Source: an uncultured Prevotellaceae bacterium (GTDB lineage Bacteria; Bacteroidota; Bacteroidia; Bacteroidales; Muribaculaceae). From it: 60,446 nt of DNA. Made by a program: the position numbers and the translations under genes. The notes beneath the pieces are model-generated. The model made no database searches. It saw only the letters and a program-made list of their open reading frames with translations, and was not told where the DNA came from. The stretch covers positions 1 through 60,446 of the forward strand of contig CAJLWM010000007.1 of NCBI GenBank assembly GCA_905210415.1, in the 5' to 3' direction. This document shows positions 8,739 to 17,470 of the stretch, piece by piece. Numbering within the stretch: position 1 is the first letter of the stretch; the number at the start of each line of letters is the position of its first letter.

Positions 8739-10421
8739 TTAGAGAGCGTTAGAAAGATTTACCTTAGCAAATTCGAGGTCGTTCTTAGCACGGTTAGCCA
8801 AAGAAGGATCGAGTTTCACTGCTTGACGGAGGTTGCTTGTAACCATTTGTTCGTTGTTGGTGCGGGCACCGAGAACTGCCATCAAGTAGTAAGTAGTAGC
8901 GTTAGGCTTGGCTACAGCAGCAAGAGTTTGCTTAGCACCGCTGTAATCCTTAGTAAGGATCTTAGCAAGAGCGGCGTTGTTGCTTACAGAGTTGCCGAAT
9001 GCGCCAGTTGCAGCGTTGTAGTCGCCAGTCTTGATGTAGTAAGTACCAAGTGCGTCGCCAAGACCTTCTGCACCAGCAGCAGCACCGAGCTTGTCCTTAG
9101 CTTCTGCGTAGTTATCGTTGAGCAATGCGCAGAGACCTTGGTTCATAAGCACTTCTTTGCTTGAAGGGTTGATGCGTGCAGCCTTGTCGAAGTTGCTTGC
9201 AGCAGCAGTGTAGTCACCAAGCTTGTATTGGCAAAGACCGAGGTTGTTCCATCCGCGGTAGTCTTCTGGATAAACTTCAGTGCAAGTCTTGTAGATGCCA
9301 GCTTGCTTGTTAACGTCGTCGGTGAGAGTAGCAGCGTAGAGCATTTCATCTACGGTGAGGCTCTTAGCGTTGTTCTTGTAAGCTTCTTCGATTTCAGTAT
9401 CGCTCAAGCCAATGAAGTTGACAGAAGCGGTGAGGCGTGAACGGCGCAAGTGAGGAAGAACGTCCTTAGCGAGTTGGTCGAACACTGAAGAAAGGTTACG
9501 GATTTCACGTTCGCGTTGTTCAGGATCCTTATACATTGAGAGAACGCTGAGGATAAGTTCCTTGTCTTGGATGTTGCTTTCGCTCACGAGTTGTTGGAAA
9601 CCTTCCCAGTCTTGAGCAGTGAAGTCGGCAGTGAGAGAACCGAAATCTTCGATCTTGTTCTTCTTGAGTTCCTTGTTGAGGTAAGCTTGAGTGTTCTTTT
9701 CACGACCTTCAGCGATGCGAGTGTTAAGCTTCACACCGCCTTCTGGAGAAGCGTAAGAAGAAATGTTGAGTTCTTCCACTTCGAGCTTGTCGTTGCCTTG
9801 AGCTTCCTTCAAAGTTTGGTGAAGAGCAGTGAGCTCGTCTGACTTAAGTTCGCTCTTGCGAATGTTTGTTTGGTTGATCAAGAACTTGATGTCGGCTGAC
9901 ACCTTTTCCTTGATGATGCGTTGGAACTTGTCGTGACCAACAGCTGGCTCTACAGTAGCAGCGTCAGCGAGAGTAGAAGTAGCAACTACGCCAGTAGCCA
10001 CCTTAACGCGAGGTAAAGAATAAGTCTTTTTGCCTTGTTGAACGTCGAATGCGAGCACGAGGTCGCTGGTGAGCATTTCTGGAGTGTATTTGTAAGCTAC
10101 AGGCAAAGTAGCATTGCCACCATTGTTGTAAGAGATTACAGCGTGGTTGCCACGTACTTTTTCACCTTGTAGGGTAAGTGGAGTTGCTGGAGTTTCTTTG
10201 TCGCCATACACCAAATAAGGAGTAACAGTGACTTCTGCATTCTTCTTGAAGAATTTTGCAGGAATGTTTGCAGATACAGTCGCTGGTACTAAGTCACCAG
10301 AAGTTTCAAGTGGGTTAGGATTTACTGTGAAGTAATCGGCCGCAAATGGTTGCATTTTTTTGTTACAGCTTGTAAGCATCAATGCACCCACTGACATTAA
10401 AAGAATAAGTTTTTTGTTCAT
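8739..10421 (-). CDS. Lipoprotein with OmpA-like region and tetratricopeptide repeats
   Basis: A 560-residue outer-envelope protein. The signal peptide ends in a lipobox with Cys19 (LMLTSC). Residues about 30-160 form beta-rich repeats. The central part contains an OmpA-family-like segment (ISSYASPEGG followed by AEGREKNTQAYL), the type that binds peptidoglycan. The C-terminal 180 residues are TPR units (GWNNLGLCQYKLGDYTAAAS, then SSKEVLMNQGLCALLNDNYA). The pairing of OmpA-like and TPR regions suggests an envelope-bridging scaffold, but its partners are unknown. A minus-strand -7 box lies at 10470-10477. It is probably transcribed alone. Confidence 0.75.
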   Translation of the reverse strand: MNKKLILLMSVGALMLTSCNKKMQPFAADYFTVNPNPLETSGDLVPATVSANIPAKFFKKNAEVTVTPYLVYGDKETPATPLTLQGEKVRGNHAVISYNNGGNATLPVAYKYTPEMLTSDLVLAFDVQQGKKTYSLPRVKVATGVVATSTLADAATVEPAVGHDKFQRIIKEKVSADIKFLINQTNIRKSELKSDELTALHQTLKEAQGNDKLEVEELNISSYASPEGGVKLNTRIAEGREKNTQAYLNKELKKNKIEDFGSLTADFTAQDWEGFQQLVSESNIQDKELILSVLSMYKDPEQREREIRNLSSVFDQLAKDVLPHLRRSRLTASVNFIGLSDTEIEEAYKNNAKSLTVDEMLYAATLTDDVNKQAGIYKTCTEVYPEDYRGWNNLGLCQYKLGDYTAAASNFDKAARINPSSKEVLMNQGLCALLNDNYAEAKDKLGAAAGAEGLGDALGTYYIKTGDYNAATGAFGNSVSNNAALAKILTKDYSGAKQTLAAVAKPNATTYYLMAVLGARTNNEQMVTSNLRQAVKLDPSLANRAKNDLEFAKVNLSNAL

Positions 10422-10469
10422 AATAAATGAATAATACAGTTAATGTTAGTATTCGTGTATATTTATTGT

Positions 10470-10477
10470 CAAAGTTA
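10470..10477 (-). promoter_or_regulatory. -7 promoter box for the OmpA/TPR lipoprotein gene
   Basis: The minus strand reads TAACTTTG here, about 50 bases upstream of the start codon at 10421. This matches TAnnTTTG. A clear -33 partner was not found. Confidence 0.5.
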
Positions 10478-10649
10478 CATCATTTATCTAAAATATGCGC
10501 TATATGTGGATATTAAAAATGATTAAAAGAGAGAAATCAAATACAAACTTGTATTATCGATGGTTAATCGAAGTGAAAATAAGAGATAAACCCCTGAAAG
10601 CATATACTGAAATAATGTGAAATTGTAAAAGATGGGTGTATATATGGTC

Positions 10650-10687
10650 AGAGCCGAAGCAATGTGTGGTGGCATTGCTTCGGCTCT
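10650..10687. terminator. Long perfect hairpin downstream of the GYF_2-CD225 operon
   Basis: AGAGCCGAAGCAATG (10650-10664) pairs exactly with 10673-10687 around an 8-base loop. It lies 46 bases past the stop of the last gene on the minus strand. A clean T-run is lacking on either side, so it may act as a transcript-end or processing structure. Confidence 0.6.
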
Positions 10688-10733
10688 GGACTATTTTGGG
10701 TAAGTAACCCCCAACTAAAAATTTTTCGATTGC

Positions 10734-11183
10734 TTAAAATTCCCCTTTTGCGAATTGTTCGAAATATGGCAGGATGATGATGATGATGTACATCAACGTA
10801 ACAATGCCGCCGATTATACATCCATATATTGTCCATTTCTTTGCTGATTTTGATGCAGCTTCAGCTTCGGCATATTGGCCGGCTTTGAATGCCGAACTTA
10901 CGTTCGAGGCTTTCACGATGCCCACTATGCCAAATGGCACACAGCAAAATAGTGTCACGAGAATCGATTCTGCAAGCCATGTCTTAGGCTGGATGGTGAG
11001 AGGCATTTGCTGGCTGCTCGCTGTATTGAAAAGGTGTTGGAGTTCTGCTATCTGATTGGCTGGTTCCCATTCTGGCATACCTTCGGTCCAAACGAGTGTG
11101 GTAGGGGTGATTCCGTGAGCGAGTAGTTCGCTCACTTCAAAGGGTCCTTGTTGTTGACCATTCACTGAAATGAAGTATTTCAT
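10734..11183 (-). CDS. GYF_2-CD225 membrane protein B
   Basis: A 149-residue protein with two recognisable parts. Residues 1-50 are a GYF_2 (DUF4339) domain: YFISVNGQQQGPFEVSEL then the conserved LVWTEGMPEWEPA. Residues 70-140 are a CD225/dispanin-type double-helix membrane segment, with the typical cytoplasmic stretch GIVGIVKASNVSSAFKAGQY and the A-A-S-K-S-A-K-K-W motif before the second helix. GYF domains bind proline-rich peptides; the bacterial GYF_2-CD225 proteins have no settled function. It is the last gene of a three-gene minus-strand run and a paralog of the gene at 11250. Confidence 0.8.
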   Translation of the reverse strand: MKYFISVNGQQQGPFEVSELLAHGITPTTLVWTEGMPEWEPANQIAELQHLFNTASSQQMPLTIQPKTWLAESILVTLFCCVPFGIVGIVKASNVSSAFKAGQYAEAEAASKSAKKWTIYGCIIGGIVTLMYIIIIILPYFEQFAKGEF

Positions 11184-11249
11184 AATTTGATGTGTTGTTA
11201 ATTATATAATATTCGTAACTGTTGCGATTCCTGTGTGATGTTTGGCGCC

Positions 11250-11723
11250 TTATAAATTGGTGCCGCGTAGAATGGGGATGCTTAGAATACCCACAAAAAA
11301 CAATATGATAGCGATGATATACGTCACTAAGCATATAATCAGTGGATAAAGCGACCATTTTCTTGCCTTTCTCGATGCCTGTTCTGCTTCATCGAATTGT
11401 CCATTGTAGTATTTCTCGCTCACGCTAGATGCTTTGATTATTCCATAGGCCGATGCGAAGCAAAGTGGCGTGCAGAGCAGAAACAGAATTATTGTGATGC
11501 CAATTGATTCTGCAACGTATGTCTTTGGGCACATTGGTGGCGTGGGCGCTAATCGTGGCGGAAGAGTGATAACATCATCTAAATCTTCCACCTCGCAGGC
11601 TCTCGTCCAATCATCAAGCCCTTCGGCCCAGACATAATCGTTGGGGGCAAGACCATTAAGTTTGAGTTCTTTTTTGTCAAAAGGACCCTTCTTTTGTCCC
11701 CTGTAGAGAAGGTAGTAATTCAT
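11250..11723 (-). CDS. GYF_2-CD225 membrane protein A
   Basis: A 157-residue paralog of the next gene downstream with the same plan: an N-terminal GYF_2 domain (YYLLYRGQKKGPFDKKEL, then YVWAEGLDDWTRA), a proline-rich linker (PPRLAPTPPMCP) and a C-terminal CD225-type pair of helices (AYGIIKASSVSEKYYNGQFD, SRKARKWSLYPLI). The proline-rich linker is the sort of peptide a GYF domain could bind, so self- or cross-interaction of the two paralogs is possible but not shown. It starts 11 bases after the Sel1-repeat gene and is likely co-transcribed. Confidence 0.8.
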   Translation of the reverse strand: MNYYLLYRGQKKGPFDKKELKLNGLAPNDYVWAEGLDDWTRACEVEDLDDVITLPPRLAPTPPMCPKTYVAESIGITIILFLLCTPLCFASAYGIIKASSVSEKYYNGQFDEAEQASRKARKWSLYPLIICLVTYIIAIILFFVGILSIPILRGTNL

Positions 11724-11734
11724 ATAGAAAAACT

Positions 11735-12538
11735 TTAATATTCGTTAGGGTGATATTTGCGAAGGGCTGCCATGATGTCGGCCGATGCTTGTGTGTTGCC
11801 CTTGGCTTTCAGATGGTCGGCAAGCACCTTGGCTGCTTCTGGGCAGTTTTTTTCAAAAGAGTTGCGTTGCGATAGTCCGTAAGCCTTTTCGATAATAGCC
11901 AAGCCTTCAGCCTCGTTTTTCTCTACTCCGGCTTCGCCGTTGATTTGATACAAGCCGTAGAATGCCATACCCTCCATGCTACCTTGGTCGGCAGCGAGTT
12001 TGCAGTATTTTGCAGCCTCTTCGGCATTTGGTTGGGTGATTTCGAAGTCGCCAGTGCGGTAGCAGTTCATCACATACACCGAAGCGTCGGCATTGCCGGC
12101 GTTGGCAGCTTTCTTAAACCATTCGAAGCCTTCTTCCTTCATGCCTTCGCAGATGAGATAGAAGCCTTTGCGCTCCATGGCGTAGGCGCTACCTTTCTCA
12201 ATTGCTTTGTCGAGCATATTGTGAGCAGCTTCGCGGTCCATTTCCACGGCGTTGCCGAAGAATGTCATGTCGGCGAGACGCACTTGGCTGTCGAGGTCGC
12301 CCTGAGCGGCGGCTTTCTTCACATATACTATAGCCTTGCCGTAGTTTTCGCTGTCGAAATATTTTTTGCCGAGTTCGGCTGCGCTTTTGCCAGCGTCGCT
12401 ATTGGCTGCGGTGGCTTTAGCGGTGCGTGCCTTCTGCGTGGTGGTGCGAGTGGCTTTGCGCTGTTGTGGCATATTTGTTGCGTTGGTTGCGCCAAACGAT
12501 AGGATGGCGGCGATGGCGAGGATAGCAAATTTCTTCAT
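11735..12538 (-). CDS. Secreted Sel1-like repeat protein
   Basis: A 267-residue protein with a signal peptide (cleavage near ATNATNMPQQ), a basic Ala/Thr-rich stretch and then about five Sel1-type 36-residue repeats (for example SAAELGKKYFDSENYGKAIVY, with QGDLDSQVRLADMTFFGNAV and QGSMEGMAFYGLYQINGEAG). Sel1 repeats are alpha-solenoid adaptors that mediate protein contacts. It leads the operon with the two GYF_2-CD225 genes, so it may be a periplasmic partner of those membrane proteins. Confidence 0.8.
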   Translation of the reverse strand: MKKFAILAIAAILSFGATNATNMPQQRKATRTTTQKARTAKATAANSDAGKSAAELGKKYFDSENYGKAIVYVKKAAAQGDLDSQVRLADMTFFGNAVEMDREAAHNMLDKAIEKGSAYAMERKGFYLICEGMKEEGFEWFKKAANAGNADASVYVMNCYRTGDFEITQPNAEEAAKYCKLAADQGSMEGMAFYGLYQINGEAGVEKNEAEGLAIIEKAYGLSQRNSFEKNCPEAAKVLADHLKAKGNTQASADIMAALRKYHPNEY

Positions 12539-12663
12539 AGTAAAATATGTTTTGAGATTGATTATTCCTAAAAAATATTCCTAATTAAACAAAGGTAAAA
12601 CAATAATTTAGAAAAATGAAGATTTTGCTATAAAATCGTGATAAAATCGCAAAAATGCAGATG

Positions 12664-12696
12664 CAAAAAGCGCCGCACCATTGTTGGAGCAGCGCT
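12664..12696 (-). terminator. Terminator of the CoA-transferase gene
   Basis: On the minus strand AGCGCTGC and GCGGCGCT (arms 12689-12696 and 12669-12676) form a stem with one mismatch followed by a run of T residues (plus-strand A's at 12664-12668). Confidence 0.65.
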
Positions 12697-12728
12697 ATGG
12701 GTTGTTGTGCCTGAGATTAGTCAGACGA

Positions 12729-14237
12729 TTACTTTACATACTTAGAGAAGTCGGTCTTGTGCATATCGCCTTCGGCAAGGAAGGTGGTGTGGAATGCGAG
12801 AGCGGCTTCGAGTGTAGCAGCTGTTTGACCGCCGCGACCGTTTTCGCCGATGCTGAGGTATTCGTGCAACAATGGGCGATAGTCAGGGTGAGCACAGTTG
12901 TCGATAATCACCTTGGCACGTTGTACAGGGTCGAGGCCGCGGATGTCGGCGATACCTTGTTCGGTGATGATTACGTCAACAGAGTGTTCGGTGTGGTCGA
13001 CGTGAGAAGCCATAGGCACGATGGCGCTGATCAAGCCGTCTTTTGCCACAGATGGGCAAGAGAAGATGCTTAGGTAGCCGTTGCGGGTGAAGTCGCCCGA
13101 ACCGCCGATACCGTTCATCATCTTTGTGCCGATAACGTGAGTAGAGTTGATGTTACCGAAGATGTCGGCTTCGAGGGCTGTGTTCATAGCGATAACGCCG
13201 AGACGACGAATCAAGCCAGGGTTGTTGGAGATTTCTGAAGGACGAAGGATGATGTGCTCCTTGAGTTTGTCGATGTCCTTGTAGAAATTGAGGATAGCGT
13301 CGTTAGAGAACGACATTGAGCATGTGCTCACAAGTTTACACTTGCCGCTCTTCACCAAGTCGAGCACGGTGTCTTGCATCACCTCGGTGTACATAGTGAA
13401 TGGTGGAATCTCGTCGCTTGCTTCCAAGCCTGCGAGCACAGCATTGGCCACGTTGCCCACACCACTTTGGATAGGAAGGAATTCCTTAGGAATGCGTCCG
13501 TGACGGATCTCGTTGGTGAGGAATGAGCAAACGTTTTCACCAATCTTGTTGGTTACGTCGTTGGCTGGGGTGAACTTAGATGCTGTACCAACATTCACGT
13601 TGGTCTTCACGATACCTACAATCTTAGCAGGGTCAATCTGCAAGTAAGTGGTACCGATGCGGTCGTATGGAGTGTAGATAGGAATTTCGCGGCGGTAAGG
13701 AGGGTCGAGTGGCATATACACGTCGTGCATACCTTCTATGCGAGGGTCGAGTTGTTCGTTAAGCTCGATGATAATTCTGTCGGCATATTGCACCCATGTA
13801 GGTGAGTTGCCAAGGCCAGTACCGAGAATCACCTTGCCATCGTCTTCGATTTTAGCAACTTCGATGATAGCCCAATTCATCTTGCCGAAAGTGCCGTAGC
13901 GGAACTTTTGAGCAAGTTCAGAAAGGTGAAGGTCGAAGTAGTGCACCTCGTGATTGTTGATGTGCTTGCGCAACTCTGGTGTGTTTTGGTATGGCGTGCG
14001 GCGGTTGAGCGCTTGAGCTCGCGACAATTCGCCGTCGACAGCGTCGCCGGTAGATGCGCCGGTGAATACGTTTACTTTGAATTCGCGGCCTGCTTCGTGT
14101 TCGCGGCGTGCTTTAGCAGCAATTGCGCCAGGCACAACCTTTGGAATACCAGAATAAGTGAAACCTGAGAAACCGAGGTTGTCGCCATTGTTGATTAGTT
14201 CGGCTGCCTCTTCAGCCGAGATAAAAGGAAATTTCAT
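12729..14237 (-). CDS. Acetyl-CoA hydrolase/transferase family protein (probable succinate CoA-transferase)
   Basis: A 502-residue member of the class I CoA-transferase family that includes succinyl-CoA:acetate and propionyl-CoA:succinate transferases. Visible signatures are the N-terminal NLGFSGFTYSGIPK, the CoA-binding GVGNVANAVLAGL, and the segment FTMYTEVMQD, whose glutamate is the likely catalytic residue that forms the CoA thioester. The late GGSGDFTRNGYLSIF and TEQGIADIRGLDP are also family marks. In anaerobic Bacteroidales such an enzyme serves succinate/propionate/acetate fermentation. Which acid is preferred cannot be read from sequence. Confidence 0.88.
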   Translation of the reverse strand: MKFPFISAEEAAELINNGDNLGFSGFTYSGIPKVVPGAIAAKARREHEAGREFKVNVFTGASTGDAVDGELSRAQALNRRTPYQNTPELRKHINNHEVHYFDLHLSELAQKFRYGTFGKMNWAIIEVAKIEDDGKVILGTGLGNSPTWVQYADRIIIELNEQLDPRIEGMHDVYMPLDPPYRREIPIYTPYDRIGTTYLQIDPAKIVGIVKTNVNVGTASKFTPANDVTNKIGENVCSFLTNEIRHGRIPKEFLPIQSGVGNVANAVLAGLEASDEIPPFTMYTEVMQDTVLDLVKSGKCKLVSTCSMSFSNDAILNFYKDIDKLKEHIILRPSEISNNPGLIRRLGVIAMNTALEADIFGNINSTHVIGTKMMNGIGGSGDFTRNGYLSIFSCPSVAKDGLISAIVPMASHVDHTEHSVDVIITEQGIADIRGLDPVQRAKVIIDNCAHPDYRPLLHEYLSIGENGRGGQTAATLEAALAFHTTFLAEGDMHKTDFSKYVK

Positions 14238-14269
14238 GTTTATAGTTTATAGATAGTGTTATTATTAGA

Positions 14270-14815
14270 TTAAAATTTGCGTTTCAATATTTCGTGTGCG
14301 ATGATCGCTTTGCGCCATTCTTTGCTGTCGTGTGGCAGACAATCGTTGGTGGTGGCATAAGCATCGTTGGCAATGCTTGTGGCAACGTTGGCTGTCGCTC
14401 GCCGGCCCTCTTGCTCAGGCGGCTCTATCACATAGTTTTTCTTTTTTGATGGCTTGGACGACTTCTTTTTTGCGGCTTTTTTCTTGGGCTTGTCATTGTT
14501 GCGATTCATTCCATCGTGTAGTTGCTCAAGCAAAATGGTAAATGGGTTGGCGCCACTGTTTGCTACAGGTGGCGGGGTGGCACTGCCATATTTGGCATTG
14601 TCGTCGTCTCTATTGAACCAATCGTCGTAACTATTTTGTGTAGAAAGGGGCTCACCAAACGTTGACAACGGCGGAAATTGCTGTTGTTGCGCTTGGCTTG
14701 GCGGAAATTGTTGCTGTTTATTCTTCTTTTTCTGGGCTTTTCTCATGTTGCCTACTATCGAAAGAATAATCATAGCAACCATGAATAACATATACAAATA
14801 GTCGCCAGTGTCCAT
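14270..14815 (-). CDS. Small membrane-anchored hypothetical protein
   Basis: A 181-residue protein with one N-terminal transmembrane helix (about residues 6-23), then a Lys/Gln/Pro-rich low-complexity region (QAQQQQFPPL) and a lysine-rich block (KKKAAKKKSSKPSKKK). The last 20 residues, ending EWRKAIIAHEILKRKF, recur in many Bacteroidales hypotheticals and are probably the functional tail. It lies 32 bases upstream of the CoA-transferase gene and may be co-transcribed. The function is unknown. Confidence 0.65.
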   Translation of the reverse strand: MDTGDYLYMLFMVAMIILSIVGNMRKAQKKKNKQQQFPPSQAQQQQFPPLSTFGEPLSTQNSYDDWFNRDDDNAKYGSATPPPVANSGANPFTILLEQLHDGMNRNNDKPKKKAAKKKSSKPSKKKNYVIEPPEQEGRRATANVATSIANDAYATTNDCLPHDSKEWRKAIIAHEILKRKF

Positions 14816-15008
14816 ACCTTTCTCAATTTATCGCAAATGTATGCAATAAAGAATTAACCACCAAATATATTCCGCTAAAAATTATTATGTAGGTGCATTC
14901 TGACCAACTATTCCTGCCCCACCTTGCGAGTCAGCGTCGAAATGGTTGTTCCCGGTGAGTAATCCATCGCTGCCGCAGTGGCGTTTGTTATAAAAAATGT
15001 TATTTCGG

Positions 15009-15039
15009 TTTGAATAAGGTGTGGTTTGCAGTAACTTTG
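15009..15039 (+). promoter_or_regulatory. Promoter of argH
   Basis: A -33 TTTG (15009-15012) and a -7 TAACTTTG (15032-15039) separated by 19 bases match the Bacteroidota consensus closely. The start codon follows at 15101. Confidence 0.7.
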
Positions 15040-15100
15040 TTGTAAAATAATGTATGCCGCTGCTGTGAGCAGGGCTGATGTACTAAATAGATAAGAAAAT

Positions 15101-16441
15101 ATGGCATCAAAACTTTGGGAAAAATCCGTTACGGTGAACCACGATGTAGAGACTTACACAGTGGGTCGCGACCGTGAGATGGATATGTATTTGGCGCGTT
15201 ATGACGTGCTTGGCTCGCTGGCGCACATCGTTATGCTGCAGTCGATAGAACTGCTCACTGCCGATGAATTGAGCATTCTCACCAGCGAATTGCGCAAGAT
15301 ATATGCAGAGATAGAAGAAGGACAATTTGAGATAGAAGACGGCATTGAAGACGTGCATAGCGAGGTGGAATTGCTCCTCACTAAGCGCCTTGGCGATGTG
15401 GGTAAGAAGATTCACAGCGGACGCAGCCGCAACGACCAAGTGCTTGTGGATTTGCGCCTGTTCATCCGTAGCGCCATAGAGGAACTTGTGAGTCATGTGG
15501 CAATGCTTTTTCACACCCTCGTGGAGCAATCTGAGAAATATAAAAATGTGCTTATGCCGGGTTATACCCACTTGCAGGTGGCTATGCCTTCGTCGTTTGG
15601 ATTGTGGTTTGGCGCTTACGCCGAGTCGCTTGCCGACGACTTGCGCCTCTTGCTTGCCGCCTACGATGTGAACAATCGCAATCCGCTGGGTTCGGCTGCT
15701 GGCTACGGCTCATCGTTCCCGCTCAACCGCACCATGACCACCGAGTTGCTTGGATTTGCTTCGCCGGCCTACAATGTGGTGTATGCGCAGATGGGGCGTG
15801 GCAAGACCGAGCGTGTGGTGTCGCAAGCGATTGCCAACATTGCCGCTACAGTGTCGAAGTTGGCTTTTGATGCGTGCCTGTATAATTCGCAGAACTTCGG
15901 CTTTATCAAGCTTGCCGACGAATACACCACCGGCTCGTCGATTATGCCGCACAAGAAGAATCCCGATGTGTTTGAACTCACTCGTGCTAAGTGCAACAAG
16001 TTGCAGTCGTTGCCATACCAGATGACGCTGATTACCAACAATCTGCCATCGGGCTATTTCCGCGACCTGCAGTTGACCAAAGAGGAATTCTTGCCGGCTT
16101 TTGATGAGATCAACAGCATTCTCGACATGGTGAATGCGATGATGCAGAAGGTGAAAGTCAACGAAAACATCCTCGATGATACACGCTACGACCTGATGTT
16201 CTCGGTGGAAGAAGTCAATCGCCTTGCTGCCGATGGAATGCCATTCCGCGATGCTTATAAAAAGGTGGGCCTCGACATCGAGGCTGGCAAATTTACGCCT
16301 GTGAAGGAGGTGCACCACACCCACGAGGGCTCGATAGGCAATCTGTGCAACGATCGCATAGTGGAGCTGTTCCAAGAGACCTTGTCGCAATTTAATTTCG
16401 ACACTTATCATAAGGCGTTTGACAAACTATTAGGAAAATAA
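15101..16441 (+). CDS. argH: Argininosuccinate lyase
   Basis: ArgH cleaves argininosuccinate to arginine and fumarate, the last step of arginine synthesis. The 446-residue protein carries the family signature GSSIMPHKKNPDVFEL, whose first serine is the catalytic residue of the mobile loop, and IHSGRSRNDQVLVDLRLFIR in the substrate site. The start MASKLWEKS is family-like. Other arginine genes are not in the window. A reductase gene follows 21 bases later. Confidence 0.95.
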   Translation: MASKLWEKSVTVNHDVETYTVGRDREMDMYLARYDVLGSLAHIVMLQSIELLTADELSILTSELRKIYAEIEEGQFEIEDGIEDVHSEVELLLTKRLGDVGKKIHSGRSRNDQVLVDLRLFIRSAIEELVSHVAMLFHTLVEQSEKYKNVLMPGYTHLQVAMPSSFGLWFGAYAESLADDLRLLLAAYDVNNRNPLGSAAGYGSSFPLNRTMTTELLGFASPAYNVVYAQMGRGKTERVVSQAIANIAATVSKLAFDACLYNSQNFGFIKLADEYTTGSSIMPHKKNPDVFELTRAKCNKLQSLPYQMTLITNNLPSGYFRDLQLTKEEFLPAFDEINSILDMVNAMMQKVKVNENILDDTRYDLMFSVEEVNRLAADGMPFRDAYKKVGLDIEAGKFTPVKEVHHTHEGSIGNLCNDRIVELFQETLSQFNFDTYHKAFDKLLGK

Positions 16442-16462
16442 CCAACGAAATATAAATAGGCT

Positions 16463-17470
16463 ATGAACTACAAGAAACAGTATGTGGCTAATCCTGAGCG
16501 TTATGCCGAGGGTGTGATGAACTATCGCACTTGTGGCGCTTCGGGAATCCGTTTGCCAGAGGTTTCACTTGGATTTTGGTGGAATTTTGGTGGCGTCAAC
16601 GTGTATGAAGAGTCGCTTGCTAAGATGACTTATGCATTCGACCATGGCATCACCTGCTTTGACTTGGCCAACAATTACGGGCCTCCCTTTGGAAGTGCCG
16701 AGGAAACGTTCGGACGTATGTATAGCGACAACTTCCAGGCGCATCGTCACGAGATAATAATCACCACTAAGGCTGGCTACAACATGTGGGAAGGTCCTTA
16801 TGGGGCAGGTTCGAGCCGCAAGATGCTCATTACGAGTCTTGACGAAAGCCTCCGCCGTATGCACCTCGACTATGTGGATATTTTTTATTCGCACCGCTAC
16901 GATGGCTTCACGCCTATTGAGGAAACCATGCAGGCGCTTGTGGATATAGTGCGCAGCGGCAAGGCCCTCTATGTGGGACTTTCCAACTATCCTGTGGATA
17001 AATTGCAAGAGGCAGTGGCTTATCTCAAGGCGCGCGACGTTCGCCCGTTGATTTATCAGGGCAAATATAATCTGCTCACTCGCGACCCGGAGAAGGGCCA
17101 TCTCGAGCAATGCAAGCAGGAGGGCATGGGCTTTACTGCCTTCTCGCCAATCAATCAGGGTTTGCTCACCGACAAATACCTCGGCGGCATACCAGCCGAC
17201 TCGCGTGCCGGACACAGCAGCCCGTTGCTGGCATCGATGATTACACCGGAATTGGTGGAGAAACTCCGTCGTCTCAACGAGGTGGCAAAGCGCAGAGGTC
17301 AGAGTTTGGCACAGATGGCCACCGCGTGGATACTACGACGCGAAGAGGTGACATCGGTGATAATCGGTCCGCGCACAGTGGAGCAGATGCAAGATTCGCT
17401 CTGCGCAATTAAGTCGGCACCGTTCTGCGAAGAAGAATTGAAGGAAATTGATAAAATACTTGCGAAATGA
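16463..17470 (+). CDS. Aldo/keto reductase, YghZ-like
   Basis: A 335-residue NADPH-dependent reductase of the aldo/keto family closest in look to YghZ (L-glyceraldehyde-3-phosphate reductase). The catalytic tetrad is visible: Asp and Tyr in CFDLANNYGPPFGSAEE, Lys in IITTKAGYNMW and His in IFYSHRYDG. The C-terminal VTSVIIGPRTVEQMQDSL is the usual cofactor-binding end. Its stop overlaps the ATG of the next gene (ATGA), so the two are translationally coupled. Confidence 0.9.
   Translation: MNYKKQYVANPERYAEGVMNYRTCGASGIRLPEVSLGFWWNFGGVNVYEESLAKMTYAFDHGITCFDLANNYGPPFGSAEETFGRMYSDNFQAHRHEIIITTKAGYNMWEGPYGAGSSRKMLITSLDESLRRMHLDYVDIFYSHRYDGFTPIEETMQALVDIVRSGKALYVGLSNYPVDKLQEAVAYLKARDVRPLIYQGKYNLLTRDPEKGHLEQCKQEGMGFTAFSPINQGLLTDKYLGGIPADSRAGHSSPLLASMITPELVEKLRRLNEVAKRRGQSLAQMATAWILRREEVTSVIIGPRTVEQMQDSLCAIKSAPFCEEELKEIDKILAK

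Larger units (their letters stand above)
10422..10733. other. Intergenic region with promoter box and hairpin
   Basis: This 312-base gap holds the lipoprotein gene's -7 box near its left end and the long hairpin at 10650-10687 near its right end. The A/T-rich middle shows nothing else. Confidence 0.55.

Noticed and set aside
15710..16411. 233-codon minus-strand ORF opposite argH
   Set aside because: It is antisense to the conserved ArgH catalytic region and is His-rich in the way typical of reversed coding sequence.
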